64,000 bases of DNA. Source: Apoda limacodes (Eukaryota > Arthropoda > Insecta > Lepidoptera > Limacodidae). Location: assembly GCA_946406115.1 (NCBI GenBank), contig OX291553.1:12839001-12903000 (forward strand), in the 5' to 3' direction. Below the pieces are notes generated by a model, which made no database searches, had not been told where the DNA came from, and worked only from the letters and a program-made list of their open reading frames with translations. The position numbers and the translations under genes are program-made. Shown here in pieces: positions 35,867 to 47,539 of the stretch. How positions within the stretch are numbered: position 1 is the first letter of the stretch; each line of letters begins with the position of its first letter.

Positions 35867-36250
35867 GTGGACGTCAGGAACCTTCTTAATCTTATATGAC
35901 AAAAACCCATAATTAAAATTAAATCAACAGAAAACTATCAAACATAATTTTGGAGATTCAACCTGACTATGTGGACTGTCTAAGCTGTGTTCCCACTGTT
36001 TATTGATGTAAAATAAAAATAAAGGTTTAAATAAGTATTACGTTTATACAAATAATGTAAGAGTGTCAAAGACTTTAATCATAATCTAAATAATTAAGAG
36101 ATTACAATTTTAAAAATAAATGCGTTTGCAAATTTTACTGACTTGATGGTCCAAAATGACACGACACTAGCGACCATACCGGGTCAGAAAAGTTTGTTGC
36201 ACGTTAAGTCCAGTATGCGGTATTTATATTTCCCCCAAGATAAAGACTTA

Positions 36251-36354
36251 GGCTGGGTTGCACCAACTAAAATGAAAGATTGTATGAAAATTTCCATAGG
36301 CACCTTTTGTTTAACCTTAACCGGCCCGTCAAAGTCAGTTGGCGCAACCCAGCG
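36251..36354. repeat. small MITE with 'ggctgggttgcaccaac' termini
   Basis: The left end 'ggctgggttgcaccaact' is inverted at the right as 'agttggcgcaacccagc'. TA dinucleotides flank both ends, as expected for a TA target site. About 104 bp, no gene; ORFs crossing it are accidental. Confidence 0.7.
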
Positions 36355-36600
36355 TAAGAATTGGTTTTGAAATTGTTAACTATTATTCAGGCATTTTAAT
36401 CTTTTCCAAGACATTATTAGAAATGTATTATCCAAAAACAAATCAGTAACCGATAACCTATGAAGGGAAAAGATAAGGTTAACCGAAAAAAACTTGTAAG
36501 GGTAAACGGGGTGAAAGGAGTTTACTGATCCCTGTTGAATTTTTCCTTTTAGGATCGTATCTTGGATGTGTGTATTTTACAATAAAATGTGTTGACTTAC

Positions 36601-36769
36601 CTTTTCGCCGCTATCCGACGGCAAATAAAAAGTTAGGACGGTCAGAAATGATATTCCCATACAAGGGATGATAATGTTGACCGTGTAGAAGAGCGTCTTC
36701 CTCCGCATAGTAATGTTAAAAGTTATGTCTAAGTAAGGCTCATCGCAACATGTGTAAAATTTCTCATTT
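36601..36769 (-). CDS. nAChRalpha4: nAChR alpha exon 6: loop C vicinal cysteines and TM1
   Basis: This 169 bp exon is one base plus 56 codons. The acceptor is 'tttcag' at 36,770-36,771 and the donor a consensus 'gtaagt'. It begins [15 protein letters not shown]; the adjacent Cys pair followed by Pro-Tyr is the loop C signature that defines an alpha subunit. NITMRR holds a predicted N-glycosylation sequon just before TM1. The TM1 helix runs through [17 protein letters not shown], and the exon ends [10 protein letters not shown]. The final Gly-Glu-Lys forms the intermediate ring at the cytoplasmic mouth of the pore. The Glu at -1' predicts cation selectivity. Confidence 0.95.
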
Positions 36770-38218
36770 CTGAAAAAAAAACGTAGTGTAAGATTACTTA
36801 ATAAATTATGTTCAAATAAGTCAAAGTTCTTAGAATAGCAAATGTCAGTAATTTTTTATTTGATTGTGTATTTCTTTTTTCTCATATTTTGAGTCTAGGT
36901 CATTGCTTTTTTAGGTTGGGATTATGTTAACGAAAAAAAAAACTTACTCACGCACACAGAATTTTAAGGAACGTACTTATTTTCTTTTTAAATCGAATGC
37001 TAAAAATTTGCAGCAAAGATACAAGACAATTCTTTTTGGCATTCGACTTCAAGGAACACTTAGGTAACTCAACGTTCCGTGTGCGAGCGTAAGGTTTATT
37101 TTTAACTAACTTCCAAAAAAGGAGGAGGTTCACAATTTTATTAGTCTGTATTATTTTTGAATGTGTGTTATGCGATACCTTTGTGGACCTTTGTTGTTTA
37201 AATTTGGTATTACCAAAAAAAACCAAAGTTTGGTAAGAAAATGTCTTAAATTGTATTACTTTTGACGACCTTAATTCAAATATACGAGTCACGTGAGTTT
37301 CTGCGTGGCGGAGGCACCACTGTGAATAAGTTAAACAAAATAATTTACCATTGAATTATATTTCCGCATTTCACTACGTGCAATGTTAAAGGGGGCATAC
37401 TCTAGTTGACAATTCAACATTCTACGGTGGCTTCTCACGGCCAGTAATTAAAAGGGCTACGCCCGCGCCGCGCTGATTTGCAGGGGAAACCTTGCTGGCA
37501 CAGGCGGCCCTTTTTTAACAACGCTGGCGTGAGCTGGCGCGACATGTCCCGTGAGATCACATGCCAAAAAAAGCCACCAAAACAAATGCGATGATAATTA
37601 TAACATTTTATGCATTTCACCAATTGAAAAATTAACTTTGACGCGTTAAACTTATAACCATATACTGTTCGTCTATAGATTTATCACATTTGTCCATATG
37701 TCCGTTTGACGATTTGAACAGGTACCTACTTACTTCGTCTAACAAGCCTAAACAATGCGTACTAGTTAGATTTAACAATTACAAAAGGCGACGGCTGAAG
37801 AGTTCCTTGCAGTTGATTCTCTTCAGAACGCCTTGCTTTTCCGAAGCGGCAGTAAATTTATTTAGTTTTAGTTCAAGAGCGGTTGCCCAAGCCGAGGTTC
37901 GTGTCCAGGACACCCTTGTGCAAACCACCCGAACTTTTACGCAGCAGAGTGCAAACAGCACCGCTGCATTAAACAGTAGTCAGAAAAAAAACAGAAAATA
38001 GTCAATGAGAACTTTGCTCTTCGGTTTTTGATTGATAAACGCTCGTGTTGATAAATGCTTTTTGGACTTTTGCAGGGCTCCAGTTTATTACGAATTAGAA
38101 ACAATGGCATTTAAAAAAAAATACAGACAGTGACTATCAAATATTAAAAAAAAATATAAGTATAATGCCAAAATCCAGGGAGGAAAGAGGGGATTACGTT
38201 TGTATGGGGAAAAGCATC
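36770..38218 (-). other. receptor intron 5, 3' part
   Basis: Holds a repeat end 'ccaaaaaaggaggaggttc' near 37,112. A GC-richer patch lies at 37,440-37,560 without a convincing ORF. Long ORFs on either strand look accidental. Confidence 0.6.
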
Positions 38219-39662
38219 CTGATAACTATCAGTGTTAAAATCGCTAAAATCAAATTGTCTCATCATAATGTTGCTTATAGCCTGTCCTGTCTATGTAGAT
38301 ATATAGAGGTCAGTGTTGTCTTCATAATTACCGTTGTTTCATATGCTTTACGAAGTTACCGTATTGAGTTTAAGTGCACTCCATAACACCGCTTTGGTGT
38401 GGCTTAAATTATAGCTCATTCATAAAACATAAGTCCCGCCCTCGTATGTCAAGTTTCTTTTTTGCTTTTTAAATATTTTTATTTTATAAAGTCAAGCGTA
38501 CACAAGCACATACTTGTTTTAAACGTTTAAATCTTAATAACAAACACATTGAATACAACTCGTATTCACTTTAAAAGGTTTACCCGTAAGTTATTACACC
38601 TAAATACATTTATATAAGCAATTGATTTCTAAAACTAAGACGTATACCCAACTAAGTTAAGGTATATACAACTTGCGTTCAATTTTCTTCTGTCTATTTT
38701 TTTGTTCAGATTTACAGTATTTTTTTTAATGAGTTATCAAAAGAATACATAATGCATAATCTTTATCTAAAATGTACGTATCCACCAAGTCATTTATAGA
38801 GACCCTCATCGCTTACTGTGACATATTGACAACATGCTGCGTCGCCGACGTGGTGTGAAAAGTTAATTAATTTAGGAGTTCGTAACAAGGGAACAATTCT
38901 AAGTCACGAGGAGGTGTCAAACATCACGGTCACATTCATTATTAGTTCCTCCAATAAATGTCCTTCATAGTTACATAAGCTCAAAGTCTTGTACTTACAT
39001 TCGATAGGTATCTATTTTGTTAATCGACTCCAAAAAATGAGGTTATAAATTCGTCCCGTATGTATGTAATATTGTTAGAATTGCATAATATCCACACATG
39101 TAGTCAATGTGGGCTTCTAAAAAGATGTTCTAAATTTCGTAAGTGTACGTTTGTATGTTTTTCCACGTGTTTCACAAAAAAATATTTTTAATTTTTTTTA
39201 TTTTGAGTTTGTACTACATTTAGGCAATAATTCAAGTCGGTTGTTATTTTTCTGTAAAAAAATCTTTTTACTATTAAGAAATCAATTGCATATATAAATG
39301 TATTAAGATGTAATGACTATTAGTTAAACCTAATTAAGAAAAAAAAAAGTATTTGAAGCGTTTGTTATTTAGATTTAAAGCTTTGAAACAAATATGCGCT
39401 CGTGTACGCTTGACTTTATATAATAAAAATATTTAAAAGCAAAGTACGAACATTAACATATGAGGACCTGGCTTATGTTTTATGAATGAGGATTATTTAA
39501 GCCACACTAAAGCGATGTTATGGAGTACACTTAAACTCAATACGGCAACTTCATGAAGCATATATTAAACAACGGTAATTATGAAGGCATTCAATGGACA
39601 TGCTATGAACACCATTAATGTAGTAATTTGATTTTCGTAATATTGACACTGATAGCTATGAT
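38219..39662. repeat. long inverted repeat: ~400 bp arms, ~640 bp loop
   Basis: Arm 38,219-38,632 is inverted at 39,275-39,662. Matching landmarks include 'cttcataattaccgttgt' with 'acaacggtaattatgaag', 'ccgtattgagtttaagtg' with 'cacttaaactcaatacgg', and 'gtcaagcgtacac' with 'gtgtacgcttgac'. Mismatches and small gaps show age. Transcribed with the receptor pre-mRNA, it would form a long imperfect hairpin. The loop contains another repeat end at about 39,020-39,250. Origin unknown: foldback element or transposon termini. Confidence 0.85.
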
Positions 39663-40799
39663 AGATGTGGTTGTAGTAGCTACCTACCTACATGGGGCTC
39701 GTCCGTAAATCTTGTGAGGTTTTTCTGCTTCATTTTCACTACTCCTCCCCCCTTGTGATCTTAGGTGAGGTTTTAGGCAAATCCTGCCCAGAGGTAAATT
39801 TTTTTCCAATGCCAAATATCATGGATATATTTATCATAGAATAAGTACCTAAAGTTATATGATTAGAAACAAGTTGTATTAATTTGCGGTATAATTTTAC
39901 TATTGAAATGTTATAAAAAATAGGCCTATTAGACAGTATTCTCCTTGTTTTTTGTGATAAGTAATGTAGTATGTATGCGTAGGTAAACGATAGGAGTAGA
40001 TATGTTTTGTGTTTTTGCCCTTGGGTTTTTTTTTCATTTTCGTGTCCTTAATGTGAAAAACAACATTTTTAACTCAACAAAGTTTTCCCTGGCTTTAGTA
40101 TACTGTGACCAGACAATTTAGGGAAGCGATCACAGGGCATTTACCTTCTTCGATGCGGGTTGTTGTCGGTCATCTTTACAAAGGTCGAATGGCCATTTGC
40201 TAACCGTGTATTTTTATTGCTTATTGTTGTAATGCCGAGGACCGACACAGAAAAAATGGAGCAAACGTCCTTGCAATCATGATTTTTAGGCTCCAGGTCA
40301 AGTCTGTGATTTCGATCCTTAGGTCAAAATCCTAAATCACAGAAAGTGTGGAATGTTTTTTTTTACTTGTGTAACGTTTTTATCTTTTTAGGTTTCAGTG
40401 TACGTAAAATTACACGTCATATCTCTACACAACGCCCGACCCCAACGTGATCATCCGTGATTTTATGGATCACGTGATTAATGGACGTCCCGATACGAAT
40501 AAAGAAGCCAAACATTCATTTCATACATACAGTTAGCCATCGTTTTTGATAAAGCTGACAATACCTAACAGACATGGCGCCGCAAGAAAATGTTTGACCG
40601 GCTGGACAGCATCCGACTTGCCATATGTGACGACATAGGGTAGTCGGATGCGCTTACTCCGTCTTGCCGCACACCCTACCTCAAGATTGCTGTCTAGACG
40701 CCTTTGATGAGCGACTGAATAAAATGACTGTCTAGACTGTGGTAGTTGTGGCCTAAATTATTGATAGAATCAGGCGTAACTTTGCGGAAATTCATTATT
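39663..40799 (-). other. receptor intron 5, 5' part
   Basis: Non-coding. No repeat family recognised apart from the foldback element that follows. Confidence 0.6.
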
Positions 40800-41031
40800 A
40801 TGATAAAATATTATTACGTTGCAAATCCGCTCAAAACAATTCAGTAGCATTCACATACAGAAGTACACCATCCACATGTGTAGCAGTGTACCTCCCTCCC
40901 TCCCTCCCTCCTTATGTGAATGATGCCAACTTCACTATAACACTAAACCACTAAATTGCTATACAAATTTCTGTATGTAAGTGCTATTGAATTGTTTTTA
41001 CAGGATTTGCAAGGCAATAATATTTTATCAT
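40800..41031. repeat. foldback element with a (CCCT)n loop
   Basis: Arms 40,800-40,862 and 40,967-41,031 are inverted ('atgataaaatattatta' with 'aataatattttatcat', and 'gcaaatcc' with 'ggatttgc'). A cctccctccctccctcc tract lies in the loop near 40,892-40,912. Located 260 bp downstream of receptor exon 5 in transcription direction. Confidence 0.8.
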
Positions 41032-41291
41032 AGTATAGTGGTGACCGTTTACGCAACTAATTGTAACAATATAAATACAAACATATGAAGTCAGCACAAA
41101 ATACATGTAGCTGTTAATTTGTACATGTCCGGTCTAGCAAAATCAAGAAACATTAACCTTTTAATAGTTTGACACTTCTTATTTGCATCGAAAAATATTA
41201 CAAATATCATTAAACATTGAAGGGCATAATTATGGTTCTCATATTTTAAGTTTATAAATTTAGGCTTATATGTCGGTGATTTTACACTAAC

Positions 41292-41407
41292 CTTACTGCA
41301 GGCACTTCAAGTATATCCCATTCGACGGACATATAGAATTCAGAGAGGTCCACTCCCATTGAGACTACGTTGCTGCCAGCTTGTTCGTCCATGTGTCTCA
41401 GGTCCAC
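41292..41407 (-). CDS. nAChRalpha4: nAChR alpha exon 5: end of ligand-binding domain before loop C
   Basis: This 116 bp exon holds 38 codons plus two bases (phase 2). The acceptor is 'acatag' at 41,408-41,409 and the donor 'gttagt' at 41,286-41,291. It begins VDLRHMDEQAG, follows directly from the Lys that ends either exon 4, and runs through VDLSEFYMSVEWDILEVPAV. The split codon AG|A gives Arg before the NEKFY of the next exon. It encodes the beta-strands that lead into loop C (loop F and the beta9 strand, by family knowledge). It is separated from the alternative exons by a 7.7 kb intron that contains a LINE fragment and tandem repeats. Confidence 0.93.
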
Positions 41408-41974
41408 CTATGTACATACACAAAACCTCTACAAACTCAACAATAAGATTGGCAATTCGCTTATCTCAATTTTTTTATAACTTCTCAAAAACGTCTTCAG
41501 TTTTATTTTCCCATGGGAATTCAAGCTATCCTGTGGGGTTGTTTCTTACTGGTGGCTTTTTGTATGAGAAACATACTGTCTTTGAATTTTCTTCGCAGCT
41601 TCTATTGACTCTGATAATAGTCAATCAGGTTTAAGAAGCTGAAATAGCTTATAATACGAGTGTTTTTTTTATTTAATAAGTTTATTTTTATAATACGATT
41701 TGTACGAAGAGGAAATTAAAAATATCTGGTGGCGCTAGCTTGCTAGCAGCTACCCGCCTCTTAACTTACAATTTTATTGATGAATTCTACCCGCAGACGT
41801 TTTATTGTAAGATATACCTACTAAACCCACCCTCGAATAAATTTTGTGCCGATTTAAAAAAAATCACAGTTGAGGTGATTATTTCAGGAAGTAAAAATTC
41901 CTTAATTGGCAAAGTTAATATGTAAATTTTACAATATTTTGAAACTGAATGTGAAATTCAAACGAAATAAAAAA

Positions 41975-42103
41975 AATCGACGTGTTTATCAAAGAAAACA
42001 CAGGCCAAGAAAATAAAAATCGACGTGTTTATCAAAGAAAACACAGGCCAAGAAAATAAAAATCGACGTGTTTATCAAAGAAAACACAGGCCAAGAAAAT
42101 AAA
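41975..42103. repeat. perfect tandem repeat, 3 x 43 bp
   Basis: Three identical 43 bp units start at 41,975, 42,018 and 42,061, each opening 'aatcgacgtgtttatcaaag'. The identity of the copies implies a recent expansion or one kept homogeneous. Intronic, 570 bp upstream of receptor exon 5. Confidence 0.95.
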
Positions 42104-42639
42104 GACTTTTATTAGTTGCCGACTGCTTAATGGATTCTTGAAAAATCTTAAAACATGTTAAATAAGAGTTTGAACCTTAAATTGTTTTGATCAACTAGAG
42201 TTTTCAATAACAATATTTTTTTCTTCTTTTTATTACATATATCCGCCACAATAATGTTTAAGATTTTTTATTGCCAAGTAATAGGCATTCCATCTTTCCT
42301 AGTACCATGGACCCTAAAGTAATTTGTATGAAAAAGATAACACTTTGGTAAAAAATTGATAACTTCAGTAAAAATAAAAGGAACTGTATCAATTTTACAC
42401 ATTTAGAAATTCTTTTACTTTACCATCATAACATCAGTTTTTTTCTTGGTGTGTATCGTTATATGAAGACTAAAATATATGCAAAATAAGGCATACTCTG
42501 GGAGCAACAAAATCCTTGTTATGAATATCTTAGACACAGCGGAGTAGATAAATTATACTGTATTATTCTGACCTATATCTTAGAATTATCTATTTTATAC
42601 TCAATTTTGTTTATCTTACCAAAGCTATTTTATTAACTA

Positions 42640-42925
42640 CTAGCTATGGCCAGCGGCTCCACCTGCGCTTAATTTGGTTATCGGCGTGTGATTTCTCCGG
42701 CAACTCCTTATTTTAAAAAATATATATGTTGTATGTTATAGCAAGCTAAAACTGTAGCTATTGTCCGTCAACGCGGAATTAGTTTGTAGACATTTGAAGT
42801 AGCCCATGTCCTGTTTCGTCTCCTGAACTATCCCTGTGCCAAATTTCAGCTCAATCGAATGCTCCGTTACGACGTGAAGCAAGGACAAACGATCAAACTC
42901 ACTTTCGCATTATAATATAAGTATA
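42640..42925 (+). repeat. 'actagcttttgcc' family repeat in receptor intron
   Basis: 'ctagctatggccagcggctc' at the start and 'ctttcgcattataatataag' at the end identify it. It is antisense to the receptor gene. Confidence 0.7.
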
Positions 42926-43407
42926 AGTACATAATAAGTAAAAGTATAAAGTTAAACTGACTACAACAAAGGTAAATTTTATTTGGATTATTTGGACCAG
43001 ATTTAAGCTTTAGGGCAGCCATACTAAAAGTGTGCCCTGGGATCTCAGATGGCATCTACGATGATCCCACAATACAAAAAAACAACCTAAGCCCTCCATT
43101 AAACTCTTAACTGGATTAAGTCATCTCTAGAAATAGAAATAGATGCTTTACATCTGCAGGTTTATGGAAGCAATTTAATCAAGTTAGAGTAGAATCGATA
43201 CAGATTTATGTATAGTAGCTATTTGTATGATTTCATTATACATCTGGTTTTGTTATTTTAGGGGTTCTTAAAATATTAAGTGTTACAAATCGGTATCATT
43301 GACAAAAAAGTTTGAGTATGAGTTAGGGACAGAATCTGGAATTTGTATATGTAAGTACAAAAAAATTTAAAGGAAATATACATTGTAATGATGATAGTTT
43401 ATTAAAA

Positions 43408-44636
43408 AGGGGGAGGCATTGGCATGTAGCCTGGACATAGCGAAGGCGTTCGATCGGGTCTGGCACCGCGGTCTTCTATCGAAGTTGCCATCTTACGGAG
43501 TGCCCGAGGGTTTGTGCAAATGGGTGACTAGCTTTTTGTCCGGCAGACGCATACGAACCGTAGTTGACGGTAGTTGCTCTGATAGCATGGACATTAATGC
43601 TGGTGTCCCGCAAGGCTCTGTGCTGTCTCCTACGCTGTTTCTACTGCATATCAATGACATGTTGGACATCAACAACATACATTGCTATGCAGATGACAGT
43701 ACTGGAGACGCTTTTTACACGGGTCGTGCAAACATCCCTCGTTCCGTTGTGGAGGAAAACCGCGGAGAACTTGTGTCTCAAATCGAGACCACACTGTCCC
43801 AGGTCTCTGATTGGGGACGGGTAAACTTAGTCCGATTCAACCCTACAAAGACACAAGTGTGCGCGTTCACCGCTAAGAAAACTCCATTCACTGTGGTCCC
43901 ACAATTCCAGAACACTCCCCTCTCCATCTCCAAGAGCATTGGGATCCTTGGTGTCAACATCTCCAGCGATGTTCAGTTCCGAGATCATTTACAAGATAAG
44001 GTGAAGCTGGCGTCCAAAAAACTTGGTGTACTCAACAGAGCGAAGCAGTACTTCACGTCGGGGCAAAGGTTGTTACTTTACAAGTCGCAGGTTCGGCCCC
44101 ATATGGAGTACTGCTGCCATCTCTGGGCAGGTGCACCCGGATACCAGCTTGGCCCTTTTGACTCGGTTCAACGACGGGCTGTGAGAATTGTCGACGATTC
44201 CAAACTCACTTGCGGTATCGAGCCCTTAAGTCTGAGGAGAGACTTTGCCTCACTGTGTGTGTTCTACCGCTTGTACAATGGATTGTGTTCTGAGGAATTG
44301 TTCGAAATGATGCCCACGGCTACTTTCTACCATCGCACCGCTCGCCATCGGCAGGGAATTCATTCTCACACTTTAGAACCTAAATGGTCGCGTACAGTGC
44401 GGTTTCAGAGAAACTTCCTCCCGCGAACGCTTAAGTTGTGGAATGAGCTCCCTGCCAAGGTTTTCTGCAAGGACTACAGTATGGAGTTCTTTAAGGAAGA
44501 AGTTATTAGATTTCTGAAGGGTCGGCAACGCGCAAGTGATACCCCTGGTGTTGCAAGCGTCCATAGGCTACGGTGACCGCTTACCATCAGGCGGGCCGTA
44601 AGCTTGTTTGCCACATTAGTGGTATAAAAAAAAAAA
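43408..44636 (+). mobile_element. 5'-truncated LINE fragment with partial reverse transcriptase
   Basis: A 385-residue open frame (43,419-44,576) starts within RT motif A (SLDIAKAFDRVWH). It continues through motif B (NAGVPQGSVLSP) and motif C (HCYADDSTGDA, catalytic YADD) into the thumb and C-terminal region, ending GVASVHRLR. The 3' UTR contains 'gcttaccatcaggcgg' and 'tggtataaaa' with an A-run. RT fingers and endonuclease are missing, so it is inactive. It lies in the receptor intron between exon 4 and exon 5, in the antisense direction to the gene. Fragments of the same family recur across the window. Confidence 0.9.
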
Positions 44637-44669
44637 AACACAAGTTATTTTTTATCCAACAATTTTTAG

Positions 44670-44892
44670 GCTTATTAATGCTCATGAAAAGTATTTTTCA
44701 CCTCTCCAGCAAATCCACGCTTCAAACAGTGGGCAAAATCAATTAAAAAAAAGTGATTCGAGTTACGAAGATATTTCTTTAACACCAAAAGAGCTAAGAC
44801 AACAAGTGCCTTATGCTGAACTTAGCTTTTTACCAGAGAACTCACATGAAAAATATCTTAAAGCATACAAATTGGTCAATAAAAGGTGCTAA
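44670..44892 (+). pseudogene. methionine-less coding relic, possibly N-terminal part of a tyrosine recombinase (Crypton-like)
   Basis: An open frame of about 73 codons ends at a TAA at 44,890-44,892. It contains no Met. It follows a possible acceptor 'tttttag' at 44,668-44,669, and the frame stays open further back to the LINE tail at 44,636. Readable parts include LINAHEKYFSPLQQIH, DSSYEDISLTPKELRQQV and LSFLPENSHEKYLKAYKLV. The 'LPE-S--KYLKAY' pattern resembles the SAM-like N-terminal domain of eukaryotic tyrosine recombinases common in insect genomes; this is recognition from memory and tentative. No catalytic domain follows. A host terminal exon on the plus strand is the alternative. Confidence 0.35.
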
Positions 44893-45739
44893 TATCTTTG
44901 GTGCTAATGTGAAAAAGAATAGTTAGTACCTACCTTTTGTTTATTTTTTGATTGGAGCAGAGTATAGTAGGAAGTATTCGTAAATTAACTAATATATTTT
45001 CTAATATAACTGTTGATTATGAGGCATTAAGACTGTATAATGCAATAACTGGATTTTGACGTCTTTTGCCTCTCAGACTGTACTAAACTGTTAACTTTTT
45101 ATTAAAAATAAGTATTTGATATTTTTACTACTGAGATGAATATAAAAATCTACACTCTTTGTGAGACACAAGTAAATTTTTTTAAGATCAAAAAGATTAA
45201 AAACTTGCACTAAACGAGGCACTGTAATGCGATTCGTAGGTCCAGGATTAAAAAAAATAAGTAACGTACTCGTAACTCAGATAAAATACAATTTTTAAAA
45301 ATAAATACGATAATGAATCTGCCAGAAAATACTTGACGTTTGTTTTTGTGGAAAATTATCTAGTTCAATGAATTGATAAATTGAAAAGTCAATTTGTGAT
45401 CTTGCGTTTTTTTTTTTTAGATTGTTTTTGTAAAAGCGCACGTATCAGTATCAGTATATTATAACTGCGGTAGAAGTGGGGTGTTTGCGCAGCTGTACAG
45501 ACACTCACAAGAATAGTTATACGTTTATTAAGGCTAAGGTATAGGCTAGACCGCGAAAATACGCCTAAAGCATTGAAAAAAATATATGTTATAAAACTTG
45601 CTTTTGTCTAGTGCATTACCTTACTGAATGATTTTTAACTTCTGTTGAGAAGTTATTGGAATAGGTCCGAAATCGAAAGTGTTGTGTTTTCTTTACGTTT
45701 CAAGACTTATACAATCATTTGCAACCATTTTTAGAGTAA

Positions 45740-45801
<62 letters not shown>

Positions 45802-47539
45802 TGTGTGTGTGTGTGTACGTATGTATCTATGTATGTAGTCATATTTTGGCTTTCGATCCCTCAATAACTACTGGACCAAATCGTTCTGATGACATATCAA
45901 TCGATACGCCACGTCATGACTTAGATCTGAAAGGAGTCTGAAATGAATCGGTCCAGCGGTTCGTTTTTTATCCGTAAAAAACTGACTATTTTATGCACGC
46001 AACATAAATTTCATGTATAATTTCATGTATCGAGGGGTAGTAAAGGGCTTTCGAGGGTGCTGATTTCGAATTTTTTAAAATTCAAAATGGCGGATCTAAT
46101 ATGACGAAATTTTTTTTTGTAAAAGAATTTTTCTAAGAGAAGTTGCATGTACGGTTCTTGCTGCCGAACCAATTTTCATTTATTGTATTTAATTCAATAA
46201 AAAATCTGCAAGTGACCGTTGTTTCAACACTTGTGCAAATTTTTAAAGCGTGTTTTGCATTTGCTTGTAATGAAAGTTGGTTTATTAATTAGAATAGCTT
46301 GTTATTTAATGTATATGACATTATCTAATGATTTATAGTACATTTACATACACAACGTTAGAATTACAGAAATTAGCTTTCTGGCCTATATCGCCCTTTT
46401 AAGGTGAGACAACTACAGAGCATGCGCAATCACCGTACCTCGATCTGCCCCTTCGCCCCTTTTGCTTGAGGGACCTTTAAACACGTGGTGTGTGAAGTCT
46501 CATCTTACGTGGCGCGCGTTACATCTGAGTACGAAATAACGCGCATACTTCACAAATAGAATTTAGGCCACGCCTTACTAAAACGTCGTATTTTTTTTAT
46601 GAAATGAAAAACGAAATCCTCATAGTTTATAAATAAATAATCTTTCCTTAGATACTTATAAAATTTGGACGGCATTGGCAGGTTCCCTGTACCCCATCAT
46701 GTGAAATATCGTTTTAGATAGTGCTCTATAAATGCATTTAAGGGGTCTAAGAAACTTTTTCTCTAAAATTTATATTTTGCGTGTTATTGGCTACCAAAGT
46801 TAAAAAAATGTGCCCTCTCCCCCTCTAACTATTACTGGCTGAATGAAGCAGAACCTATTAAATAAAAAAAAAATTATACACTCACTATAACAGTTTTCTG
46901 GGTCACAACTTACAAACTAAATCATTTAGATTTTTTTTTATATTTGTTATTTGCTCGTACATACCTACTTCTAATACAGAACCTTGACTTAATGCATGTG
47001 GAGGTAGATCACTTCATGTACGATGCGTTCTTGGCTGTTTTTTAAATTATTTATCTATTTTATTCTGATTCTAAGGTAACATGCTAATACTAGTTTATGG
47101 ATTATGAATATTTTTATAGTTTATAGAGATCTTAATATATCAAGATTTTCTAAAATTCTATTACTTACCAACTATTAAGTGACAGTAGTTAGGTTACTTA
47201 CTCTGAATTTTATTTTAAATATGTCAAGGTACCGGCAATGAAAATTGTTCGCTTAAAAATAATAGATATCAAAAATCGAAGTCAAAACAACTACCTATTT
47301 CATATAAAAAAATACAACCACGAATACAGACAAAGAATGTTTAAATAAGAATGTTAAAATACAACATCGTTTCATGCTTACGTACAAATAGGTATAGACA
47401 CTGGAATTGAAAATTATATTAAATACATTATTCGACATTTTCAATTAAGTCAGCATCAGAGGTGCTAGTGGTACAATTATTTTCGAACATTAAAAACGAA
47501 ATGCGAAGTTCAGGGATGGCCAGTCATTGGATGGGTGGA
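44893..47539 (-). other. receptor intron 4, middle
   Basis: Apart from the (GT)n tract I see AT-rich DNA. The segment after the tract, with 'ctactggaccaaatcgttc', looks like the flank of a microsatellite-bearing repeat. A CpG-richer patch lies at 46,390-46,570. Confidence 0.55.
45741..45816. repeat. (GT)n microsatellite
   Basis: About 76 bp of GT repeat with single T/C interruptions near each end; in the receptor transcript it reads (CA)n. Overlapping Cys-Val repeat ORFs are artefacts. Confidence 0.95.

Noticed and set aside
36143..36370. 75-codon ORF, considered as an exon
   Set aside because: It crosses both ends of a MITE (inverted 'gctgggttgcaccaac' termini).
37690..38001. 103-codon plus-strand ORF
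   Set aside because: No recognisable domain; composition fits chance, and it lies in a receptor intron next to the long inverted repeat.
38219..39662. CRISPR-like or viral hairpin interpretation of the long inverted repeat
   Set aside because: The context is a eukaryotic intron; there are no regular short repeats with spacers and no coding sequence.
45679..45941. ORFs with long Cys-Val repeats
   Set aside because: They are translations of the (GT)n microsatellite.
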